Virus record (IMG/VR): IMGVR_UViG_3300044627_005797
Coordinates: 1-23,178 of that record
Origin: a virus
Length of the DNA stretch: 23,178 nucleotides
Direction: 5' to 3' (one strand)
The position numbers and the translations under genes were made by a program. The notes under the pieces are model-generated. The model was not told the DNA's origin and did no database searches. It saw nothing but the letters and a program-made list of their open reading frames with translations. Shown here in pieces: positions 1 to 5,817 of this stretch; position 1 is the stretch's first letter; every line of letters begins with the position of its first letter.

Positions 1-1
1 C

Positions 2-745
2 CACGTCGGGCAGACCGGGATCGACTCGCTCGTCCGGGCGGCGACCGCCGACCGCGACTGGCCGTCGTTCCGGGCCGGGATCGAGGCCCTGTTTGCGGCC
101 GACGAGGGCCGGTGGGCGCTCGTGACCTTGCACCGGGCGGCGTTGACCGACGACCCGGGCCTGCTCAGTGCGACCGTCGTGTCCATCGCCGAGGCGTGCG
201 CCGAGAGCGGCTACCGTCCGGTGTGGGCGACCCACCCGAGGGTGACTCGGAACCCCGGCCACGGGGCGGCCCTGACGGCGTTTCAGGCGGCCGGTGGGGC
301 GGTGATCGACCCGCTCGGCTATCGGTCAATCGCCGCCCTGCTGCTCGCGCGCGACGGCCGAACTGATGTGTCGGGGTTCGCCGACCGTGCGATCGTCGTG
401 ACCGACTCCGGCGGGCTCGTCGAGGACGCGGTGTTCGCGAAGGTGCCGACTGTGATCGTGCGGCCGACGACCGAGCGGCAGGAACTGCTCGCGGCGTTTC
501 CGCACCGGGTCGGGATCGTCGCGCCCGGTTGGGGCGAAGGCTCGATCCGATGCGCGGTCGGCGAGGCTGTGGCGGCGACGCGGGGCTACGCGCCGACGTG
601 GCCGAGTTCCTACAGCGTGGGCCAGCCGCCCTACCCCTACGCGCCGCCGTCGGGCGCAAACGTGACCGGCGAGTTGTCGGCTTCGGCAACCGCGGCCCTT
701 GCGATCTCATACTACCTGACCGCCGGTTACGAGGCCCTTCCATGA
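2..745 (+). CDS. UDP-N-acetylglucosamine 2-epimerase (WecB-like), 3' part
   Basis: The reading frame is open from the first bases of the window, so the start lies outside; 247 C-terminal residues are visible. The family interconverts UDP-GlcNAc and UDP-ManNAc in the cytosol, supplying sugar donors for glycans. Family marks are HVGQTGIDSL at the visible start, VTLHR (the position of the LVTxHRREN motif, though the residues after HR differ), the UDP-binding TDSGGLVEDA, and RPTTERQE. The last 50 or so residues are a Pro/Tyr-rich and then hydrophobic tail that I do not recognise from the family. The stop overlaps the next start (ATGA). In a phage the product could feed glycosylation of DNA bases or virion proteins, or alter host surface glycans; the choice is inference. 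The family call is firm, the exact substrate is not. Confidence 0.85.
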   Translation, partial: HVGQTGIDSLVRAATADRDWPSFRAGIEALFAADEGRWALVTLHRAALTDDPGLLSATVVSIAEACAESGYRPVWATHPRVTRNPGHGAALTAFQAAGGAVIDPLGYRSIAALLLARDGRTDVSGFADRAIVVTDSGGLVEDAVFAKVPTVIVRPTTERQELLAAFPHRVGIVAPGWGEGSIRCAVGEAVAATRGYAPTWPSSYSVGQPPYPYAPPSGANVTGELSASATAALAISYYLTAGYEALP

Positions 746-1056
746 AACGAGAACCGAACCCCGTCGCCAACTTCGACCCGTCCTGCGTGATCCTCGTCGA
801 GACGTCGCCGGACCCCGACGCCGGGGCCTCGACCGCCCTGACCGTCGCCGTCTGCGACGGGTACACGGTCGGCTCGTCGTGGCTCGTGACCGGCAAGGAC
901 GGCGAGCAGTCGATCGTCGTGCTGCTCACCCGGCCGAGCCGGGTCGGCGTGGCCGCGCCACACCCGGCCGCTTGGCAGGGGCGGGCCTCGCTCGCGGCGC
1001 TCGCCGCCGTATCGGTCGTTGGATGGTGCTTGGCGTTCGCGAGTGTGCTACGCTGA
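742..1056 (+). CDS. Small protein with C-terminal membrane segment, unknown function
   Basis: 104 residues. The start is the ATG overlapping the epimerase stop (ATGA), which implies translational coupling. I do not recognise the family. The N-terminal two thirds is soluble-looking with beta-type patterns (CVILVET, ALTVAVCDGYTVGSSWLV). The C-terminus, from about residue 80, is a hydrophobic Ala/Val/Leu stretch ending in Arg, consistent with one membrane helix and a short tail. Its last codons (CTA CGC TGA) overlap the -10-like hexamer of the following ParB unit, so it probably ends one transcription unit. A membrane-anchored accessory protein is all that can be inferred. Confidence 0.6.
   Translation: MKREPNPVANFDPSCVILVETSPDPDAGASTALTVAVCDGYTVGSSWLVTGKDGEQSIVVLLTRPSRVGVAAPHPAAWQGRASLAALAAVSVVGWCLAFASVLR
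1045..1054 (+). promoter_or_regulatory. Extended -10-like promoter of the ParB/oxygenase/FkbM unit
   Basis: GTGCTACGCT lies 27 nt before the ParB-like ATG. TACGCT fits a TAnnnT -10, and the preceding TG fits an extended -10. Closely similar elements occur at 13313, 21671 and 22256. No convincing -35 is seen at 16-18 nt. Confidence 0.5.
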
Positions 1057-1081
1057 ACGGCAGACACCCTACGAGGTCGAA

Positions 1082-1759
1082 ATGGTTACCAAGAGCAACG
1101 CGCTGACGGTTCGGACCGTACCGTTGAGCGAGCTGGTCGCGGACGAGTCGAACCCACGCCTGCACGACGAGCGCGACCTTTCAGAAACGGCGGCGTCGCT
1201 CGCAGAGCACGGGCAGGTCGACCCCTTGGTGGTGCAGGCGGGGACCATGCGCATCGTGTCCGGCAACGGCCGGCTCGAAGCGATGCGCCGGCTCGGGTGG
1301 GTCGAGGCGCAGGTGGTCGAGATCGAATGCGACGACGTTGCGTTCCGGAAGATCTCGGTCCGGCTGAACCGGACGGGCGAGCTTGCCGGGTGGGACGCGA
1401 ACGCGATCATGGCGCTGGCCGAGGAATGGCCGGAACTCGCGGCGGGCCTGTGGTCGGACGACGAGTTGAGCGGGCTTCTCGCGGCGATGCCGGCCCCGGA
1501 GGCGTTGCCGCCGTTGGCGGCCGAGCCGGAAGCCGAGGAGCGCGTGGCGTTGGGCACGACGAAGGAAGGGACGCCAACGCACAACAGCACCGAGGACTAC
1601 CTCGCGTCGAACACCAAGAAGTTTGAGTTCTACTGCGAACAAGCGCAATACGAGGATGTGGTCCGCCGGCTGAACGTAGCGAAGAAGGGGCTCGGGGTGG
1701 AGACCAACAGCGAGGCGGTCTTGGGGCTGCTGGCTGACTACGAGGGGCGGTGCGGGTAG
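1082..1759 (+). CDS. ParB-like nuclease-domain protein
   Basis: 225 residues. The start is the ATG after a short CGAGGT Shine-Dalgarno-like stretch; a longer in-frame reading from 1019 would begin inside the upstream gene and lacks a ribosome-binding site. Residues about 10-90 form a ParB N-terminal domain: VPLSELVADESNPR, a helical ETAASLAEHGQVDPLVV, and the signature SGNGRLEAMRRLG, equivalent to the GERRxRA box. The next section (RLNRTGELAGWD) and the C-terminal VETNSEAVLGLLADYE pattern resemble phage ParB-type proteins found beside DNA modification enzymes rather than chromosome-partition ParB. There is no ParA partner and no obvious parS site. It overlaps the oxygenase gene by 10 nt, so it is likely part of the same DNA-modifying unit, perhaps as the DNA-binding or nicking component. 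That role is inference. Confidence 0.87.
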   Translation: MVTKSNALTVRTVPLSELVADESNPRLHDERDLSETAASLAEHGQVDPLVVQAGTMRIVSGNGRLEAMRRLGWVEAQVVEIECDDVAFRKISVRLNRTGELAGWDANAIMALAEEWPELAAGLWSDDELSGLLAAMPAPEALPPLAAEPEAEERVALGTTKEGTPTHNSTEDYLASNTKKFEFYCEQAQYEDVVRRLNVAKKGLGVETNSEAVLGLLADYEGRCG

Positions 1760-2565
1760 TTTCGCCGGCCGTTGGCGACGACGAGGTTCGGTCGCTCGTT
1801 GGCGTGAAGCCGCGCGGTGTGCCGGCTGGTTGGGAAAGGCTTGCGCCCCCACTCCGGTTGGTAGACGACGCGGGGGCGACCGTGGGGGTCTACTTACGGT
1901 GCGAGGGGGCGGCTACTTCGGTGCGGCGCATTCTGGCGCAAGCGACGCCGGAAGTGGCCCTGCGCACGAACGGGATGCCCGGCTGCCGACTCATCTTTGG
2001 GTCGTTGCCTCGGGCCACGTTGAGGAACGACTACTGCCGTTTTTCAGCGCATACGGCGCGCTATCCAGAACTCTACCCGGAGGCGCGGCGCGCTGTTGAG
2101 TCGGTGTCGGGGGCCTATGCGGAGGGCATGCCGGAGGCGTATGCCGCGCATTTGGCGGCTACGGGTAAGGTCTTGCCCCACTGGCGATTCGGCGACACGC
2201 CGTTCACGACGTTGAACGTCAATATCAACTTCGCCATTCCGTACCATTACGACGCGGGAAACCAGCGGGCGCACCCGAGTAATGTTCTGGTGGTGAAGCG
2301 GGGAACGCTCGGCGCAGAGTTGTTGCTCCCGCAGTACCGGGTGGCGCTTCGCATGGCCGATGGGGACTTGGTCGTGTTTCAGGGTGGCCGAGTGCTGCAC
2401 GGCGTCACGCCGTTGCGGAAGATCGCGCCGGACGCCTACAGGGCGAGCGTCGTAGCTTACACGATGCAGGGAATGGAACACTGCCTTTGCGCGGCCGACG
2501 AGTTGGTGCGCGCGAGGTCCAAACGAAGCGAGAAGGAGGCTGTATGGCGGAGCCCGAAGCACTGA
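1750..2565 (+). CDS. TET/JBP-like 2-oxoglutarate/Fe(II) dioxygenase
   Basis: 271 residues, starting at a GTG that overlaps the ParB-like stop. The core, residues about 155-250, shows an iron facial triad: YHYDAG gives H166 and D168, and LHGVTP gives H217. YRASVV follows with R231, the expected 2-oxoglutarate-binding Arg. The run from NVLVVKRG through LLLPQYRVALRMADGDLVVFQGG to the distal His is the pattern of phage and protist TET/JBP-type enzymes, which hydroxylate 5-methylcytosine or thymine in DNA. The N-terminal 150 residues are less recognisable. The gene has many A/T third positions (gta, gtt, ggt, ctt), unlike its GC3-saturated neighbours, which suggests recent acquisition. No cytosine-C5 methylase is in the window, so the substrate is open. 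Other 2OG oxygenases (protein or small-molecule) cannot be excluded. Confidence 0.75.
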   Translation: MRVVSPAVGDDEVRSLVGVKPRGVPAGWERLAPPLRLVDDAGATVGVYLRCEGAATSVRRILAQATPEVALRTNGMPGCRLIFGSLPRATLRNDYCRFSAHTARYPELYPEARRAVESVSGAYAEGMPEAYAAHLAATGKVLPHWRFGDTPFTTLNVNINFAIPYHYDAGNQRAHPSNVLVVKRGTLGAELLLPQYRVALRMADGDLVVFQGGRVLHGVTPLRKIAPDAYRASVVAYTMQGMEHCLCAADELVRARSKRSEKEAVWRSPKH

Positions 2566-3269
2566 AGTTCGAGCGTATCGAGGTGAAGCCGCCGGGCGGG
2601 ATGCCGCTTTCGTTCCTTGTCCGGCCGGGCACGAGCGACGAGAAGGCGATCGGCGAAACGGTCCAGCGCAACACCTACCTCCGGCGCGGCTGCGAGGTGG
2701 AGCCCGGCGAGCGTTGGCTCGACTTGGGGTCCAACGTCGGCGGGTTCGCGCGGCTGGCCCTCGCGCGAGGCGCTTCGTTCGTTGAGGCTTACGAGGCGGC
2801 CCCGAGCAACCTCCCCGTCCTCCGCGCCAACCTGTTCGGCAAGGCGGCGAAGGTCGTTCACGCGGCGGTGATGCCCGACAGCTACGCGGGCGACACGATC
2901 ACTCTCCACCTCGGCGCGAAGCCGCTCCAGCAGAGGCGGCATTCGGTGATGAAGCAGCGGCGCGGCGGCTCCGACGTGGTCGTGCCGGCGGTTCGGTTCT
3001 CGTCCATCGCGCAGGACGCGAACGTGAAGCTCAACGTCGAGGGGTGCGAGATCGGCATTCTTTCCGAGCTTCGCGCCCCCGTGTTCCGGAAGCTGGCGTG
3101 TGAGTGGTCGTTCGACATCGACCCGCGGATCGCCACCCTGAACGCCGTGGTCGAGAAGCTGCGCGGGTGGTACTCGCGGGTGGAGTTGTCGCGGAAGATT
3201 CCGCCGGGCGTCGAGCGATGGGAGTGGTATCCGCCCAACCTGTTCATCTACGCAAGCGGGCGACGGTAG
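2544..3269 (+). CDS. FkbM-family SAM-dependent methyltransferase
   Basis: 241 residues. The ATG at 2544 is preceded by a strong AGAAGGAGG, so I prefer it to the upstream GTG; it overlaps the oxygenase end by 22 nt. Motif I is WLDLGSNVGG with D60, followed by VEAYEAAPSNLPVLRANL, the pattern that binds the adenosine end of SAM. KLNVEGCE near residue 162 matches the KxDxEGxE signature of the FkbM (Methyltransf_21) family. Known members methylate hydroxyl groups, mostly on sugars or macrolides. Next to a base-hydroxylating oxygenase, an attractive inference is O-methylation of an oxidised base or of a sugar attached to it. The final codons and stop lie inside the terminator hairpin, marking the end of the unit. 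Confidence 0.85.
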   Translation: MAEPEALKFERIEVKPPGGMPLSFLVRPGTSDEKAIGETVQRNTYLRRGCEVEPGERWLDLGSNVGGFARLALARGASFVEAYEAAPSNLPVLRANLFGKAAKVVHAAVMPDSYAGDTITLHLGAKPLQQRRHSVMKQRRGGSDVVVPAVRFSSIAQDANVKLNVEGCEIGILSELRAPVFRKLACEWSFDIDPRIATLNAVVEKLRGWYSRVELSRKIPPGVERWEWYPPNLFIYASGRR

Positions 3270-3284
3270 GCCGTCGCCCGCTTG
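3253..3284. terminator. Bidirectional terminator hairpin between convergent genes
   Basis: A perfect 14-bp inverted repeat (3253-3266 with 3271-3284) has a 4-nt TAGG loop. The stop codon of the FkbM gene is at the loop. The next bases are TT then G-rich, so the T-tract is weak. It sits between convergent genes and can serve both strands. Confidence 0.75.
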
Positions 3285-3302
3285 TTGGCGCCTTCGCTCG
3301 CG

Positions 3303-4130
3303 CTACTCGGGCTGGATGCGGAGGTAGAAGCCGCCAGCGTTCTTGCGGACGCCGGCGTAGCAGCCGGCCTCGGCGCGGGCGGCGCGGGCGGCGGGGGTGA
3401 TCCAGTAGGGGGGCTTGCAGGCGCTCGCGCAGAGGCCGGCCGCCTTGATCGCTTCGAGCGGGACGTTGAAGCCGCCGGCAGAGGCGTACTCGGCCGCCTG
3501 CCAACCCAGCAAGAGCGCCGCAAGGCTCTTGGCCTTGTCGCCGGAGCCGGCCGTCGCCGTGGCGGCCTTCGGGGCCTTCTCGACCCCGAGCGCGATCTCC
3601 CCGGCCCGCACCCGCAAGGCGCGCAGGACGCTGGCGCGGCAGGACCCGCGGACCTCGGCCTCGTGGGCGGCCCGGACCTCGTCGAGCGTCGCGTAGGTGG
3701 GCTCGGCGGCGACCACGGGGGCCGGAAGGACCGCGAGGCCTTCGACGACGTCCTCGGCCGGGGACGGCGCGACGAAGTCGGTGAGGGGAACGCTGGCCAT
3801 CCCGCCCGCGCCCTTCGGCTCGTCGGCGACGATCCCGAAGCTCTCCGGCTCGACCACCGCGGCCGGGGCCTCGACCTCGTCGAAGCCGCTGCGGAGCGCC
3901 TCGATCGCCCGCACGCCGCCGAACGCGGTGTCGTGGTCGACCTCCCACGCGCCCTCGCCGCCGACTTCGAGGGCGGCGTATTTGGTGCCGTACAGGGCGA
4001 TGCGGGCCGGGACCCCGCCGACCGTGCCCTCCTGCGCCACGACCGCGTCGTACATGGCGCGGGCCGTCTTGTCCGACGGGTTGCGGGCGATCTTCGCGGC
4101 GGGGGCTTCGGTGTTCTTCTTGCTGGGCAT
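3303..4130 (-). CDS. Leftward protein of unknown function (275 aa)
   Basis: The start is the ATG at 4130 on the minus strand, preceded by CACGGAGAACAAG with a GGAG Shine-Dalgarno. The longer frame from 4175 would run through the control region shared with the other leftward gene, so I reject it. The N-terminus is Lys/Ala-rich (MPSKKNTEAPAAKIAR), then comes a compact domain with GGVPARIALYGTKYAALEVGG to about residue 80. An acidic Ala/Val/Pro-rich linker (about 95-150) leads to a helical C-terminal part with Cys residues (GLCASACKPPYW, GCYAGVRKNAGGFYLRI). I do not recognise the family. Its leader matches that of the gene at 20088-20405, so the two are probably co-regulated, perhaps at a different time from the rightward genes. 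Confidence 0.75.
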   Translation of the reverse strand: MPSKKNTEAPAAKIARNPSDKTARAMYDAVVAQEGTVGGVPARIALYGTKYAALEVGGEGAWEVDHDTAFGGVRAIEALRSGFDEVEAPAAVVEPESFGIVADEPKGAGGMASVPLTDFVAPSPAEDVVEGLAVLPAPVVAAEPTYATLDEVRAAHEAEVRGSCRASVLRALRVRAGEIALGVEKAPKAATATAGSGDKAKSLAALLLGWQAAEYASAGGFNVPLEAIKAAGLCASACKPPYWITPAARAARAEAGCYAGVRKNAGGFYLRIQPE

Positions 4131-4235
4131 CTTGTTCTCCGTGGGTTGTTGAGCGCGGGGTCCTTCCCGCCCCAATCATGTAACCGCCTATCGGATAGCG
4201 TAAAGGAAGCGGAGCGCAGATAGTCGAAAAAAGTT
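4128..4235. promoter_or_regulatory. Divergent control region, copy 1
   Basis: This 166-nt intergenic area separates the leftward gene from the rightward operon. It shares ordered blocks with 20403-20505: a 16-nt start-site block (4128-4143), TCCTTCCCGCCCCAATCA and following bases (4161-4187), CTATCGG (4188-4194), a 30-nt variable spacer, and CGAAAAAAGTT (4225-4235). CTATCGGATAG here is an inverted repeat with 5-bp arms. The spacing from block two to the A-tract is identical in both copies, which argues for a bound protein or a special promoter. Confidence 0.65.
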
Positions 4236-4272
4236 CGCGGCTCGCTCCAGCCGGCGGCGCCGCGGCTCGCTC
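4236..4272 (+). repeat. 12-bp direct repeats upstream of the rightward operon
   Basis: CGCGGCTCGCTC occurs at 4236-4247 and again at 4261-4272, with a 25-nt period. The second copy ends two bases before the -10-like TACCGT element. This position fits an operator or activator site, but short GC-rich repeats arise easily by chance here. Confidence 0.4.
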
Positions 4273-4274
4273 GT

Positions 4275-4294
4275 TACCGTGGGCGGGAGGTGAT
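4275..4294 (+). promoter_or_regulatory. -10-like element and near-perfect ribosome-binding site of the rightward operon
   Basis: TACCGT (4275-4280) is followed 16 nt later by the ATG at 4297. GGAGGTGAT (4286-4294) is an uninterrupted match to the 3' end of 16S rRNA, the strongest Shine-Dalgarno in the window, and fits the head of a long, translationally coupled operon. Confidence 0.5.
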
Positions 4295-4296
4295 CG

Positions 4297-4920
4297 ATGG
4301 ACGAAACGAGCGGTGCGGAGAGGGCGGTGCGGGCGGTGCTCGGCTACCCGGCGAGCGGTGAGATCAAGACGACGGCGGGCTTCCCCGACGCGATGCCGGC
4401 CGACCGGCAGCGCCGCTGCGTTCGGGTCGCGCACGTCGTCGTACCGGACGAGAGCGAGGAGTCTGACGACACCCGCACCTTCCACGTCCTCGTCGGCCGC
4501 GCGTGGATGCACATGCTCGCCCGGACCGGCCGACCGGTCGGCGGGCCGTCGAGCTTGATCCGATGCGTCTGCGTCGAGGCCGTGCTCCGCGACTACGTCG
4601 CCCGCGAACTGGCCGAGGGGCTCGGCACCGAGGGGCGGGAACGGTTCGGCGAGCGAGATGCCGACTGCGTCGCGCTTCACCGGCGGCTGGAGATCGACCC
4701 GCTGACCCTGCTGACCCGCTTCGAGCGCCCGCTGTACGCCGACGCCCGGATTCACCTCCCGCTCGGCGCCGTCGTCGAGGCGTCCGGGCTCCGGGTCGAC
4801 TTCGGCGACGAGACGGTGCCCGAGCGGCTCGTCGCCCACGCCGAAGGGTGCTCGATGCCGTACCCTGCGAAGCTCGTGGCGACGAAGGCGTCTGAGGAGG
4901 TCGTCGGCGATGTCTCGTGA
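4297..4920 (+). CDS. First protein of the rightward operon, unknown function (207 aa)
   Basis: The start is set by the near-perfect GGAGGTGAT ribosome-binding site 2 nt upstream of the ATG. I do not recognise the family. The sequence is soluble, acidic and mixed alpha/beta, with a middle helix VLRDYVARELAEGLG and a hydrophobic HVLVGRAWMHML strand/helix. The C-terminal third (ARIHLPLGAVVEASGLRVDFGDE) looks beta-rich. There are no membrane segments or metal motifs. It overlaps the ASCH gene by 11 nt. Being first in an operon under a duplicated control region suggests an early or regulated function, but no more can be said. Confidence 0.7.
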   Translation: MDETSGAERAVRAVLGYPASGEIKTTAGFPDAMPADRQRRCVRVAHVVVPDESEESDDTRTFHVLVGRAWMHMLARTGRPVGGPSSLIRCVCVEAVLRDYVARELAEGLGTEGRERFGERDADCVALHRRLEIDPLTLLTRFERPLYADARIHLPLGAVVEASGLRVDFGDETVPERLVAHAEGCSMPYPAKLVATKASEEVVGDVS

Positions 4921-5455
4921 ACTCTACGCGCTGACCGTCCTGCAGCCGTTCGCGACGGGCATCGCGTCGTGGGGGAAGGACGTCGAGAACCGGACGTGGC
5001 TTCCGGGGCGCCGGCTTCCCGTCGGCGCGTGGCTCGCGATCCACGCCGGAAAGCAGAACTACCCCGACGCGGACTCGCCGGAGTTCCGCGACTGGCTCGC
5101 CGTGACCGCCGGGCCGTTCCTCCCGGCCGACCTGACCGACGTGCGCGTGGAGCGACACGTCGGCAACAGGGAGTCGCGGTGGCGCACCGTCCGCGCCGGC
5201 TACCTCGCCGCCCTGCCCCGCAGCGCGGTCGTCGCCGTCGTCCGGGTCGCCGCGTTATCGGACCCTGCCGCCAAGGCGAGCCCGTGGGCCGTTCCCGGCC
5301 ACGAGCAGTGGCGGTTCGATCGTGTCCACGCCCTCGCCGTCCCGGTGCCGTGCAAGGGCGCGCAGGGCCTGTGGCGCGTTCCCGACGACGTCGTTGCCGC
5401 GGTCAGGGCCGGTCCCGCCGGCGCGACGCTTGCCGTCTACCCGGTGTGCCCGTGA
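4910..5455 (+). CDS. ASCH-domain (PUA-like) protein
   Basis: 181 residues; GAGGAGG at 4894-4900 precedes the ATG at 4910. The N-terminus carries the ASCH signature: ALTVLQPFATGI, then GKDVENRTW, then GAWLAIHAGK, corresponding to the SxxQPWAxxIxxGxKxxENRxW...LxIHA pattern. The C-terminal part has WAVPGHEQWRF and a PVPCKGAQGLWRVP segment typical of phage ASCH proteins. ASCH domains have a PUA-like beta barrel and bind RNA or modified nucleotides; some members are amidohydrolases acting on N4-acetylcytidine. With the oxygenase cassette close by, a reader or editor of a modified base is possible but inferred. It overlaps the next gene by GTGA. Confidence 0.75.
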   Translation: MSRELYALTVLQPFATGIASWGKDVENRTWLPGRRLPVGAWLAIHAGKQNYPDADSPEFRDWLAVTAGPFLPADLTDVRVERHVGNRESRWRTVRAGYLAALPRSAVVAVVRVAALSDPAAKASPWAVPGHEQWRFDRVHALAVPVPCKGAQGLWRVPDDVVAAVRAGPAGATLAVYPVCP

Positions 5456-5817
5456 AGCCGCTCCCGAGGCTATCCGAGCGGCCCGACATGCCCGCCGTGT
5501 GGGTGAGCGGTCACGCCCGCGAGCGGGTGGCCGAGCACCACGACGTTCGGTCCGCGTGGGCCGTCTGCGAGTTGATCGACGAGGCGACCGAGATCGAATC
5601 CGACCTCGCGTGTACGATCTTGCAGCGCCGCCAGCCGCGAGGGCCGGGGCGCGACCGTTACCTCCTCGCCGCCGACCGCCGCGGTATGTTCGTGGTCGCG
5701 CCGAGTTGGGTCGAGGGGTCCGCGTTCGTCTACACCCTCGTCACCTACCTGCGATTCAGCGAGGGCCAGACCGCGGCGCTCGCCAACCTGTTCCCGACGG
5801 AGAAGAAGGACCGATGA
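5452..5817 (+). CDS. Small protein of unknown function, possibly DUF4258/RelE-like fold
   Basis: 121 residues from the GTG in a GTGA overlap; a later ATG at 5488 would give a shorter form, and the sequence does not decide between them. The segment VSGHARERVAEHHDV resembles the HAxxRxxER opening of DUF4258-type proteins, a RelE-like fold. DRYLLAADRRGMFVVAPS and FVYTLVTYLRF follow as beta strands, in the order expected of such a fold. The resemblance is weak and no antitoxin-like partner is obvious. It ends with FPTEKKDR and overlaps the next start by ATGA. Confidence 0.6.
   Translation: MKPLPRLSERPDMPAVWVSGHARERVAEHHDVRSAWAVCELIDEATEIESDLACTILQRRQPRGPGRDRYLLAADRRGMFVVAPSWVEGSAFVYTLVTYLRFSEGQTAALANLFPTEKKDR

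Noticed and set aside
1082-1759. Chromosome-partitioning role for the ParB-like protein
   Set aside because: No ParA gene or clear parS-like palindrome is present; the C-terminal pattern resembles phage ParB proteins linked to DNA modification.
3244-4839. 531-aa minus-strand open frame
   Set aside because: It is a shadow frame with Arg/Gly/Pro-rich low-complexity translation, overlapping a better leftward gene and control DNA; GC-rich DNA gives such frames by lack of stops.
5452-5817. Toxin-antitoxin assignment from the HARER motif
   Set aside because: The similarity to DUF4258 proteins is short, and there is no antitoxin-like partner; I record it only as a weak possibility.
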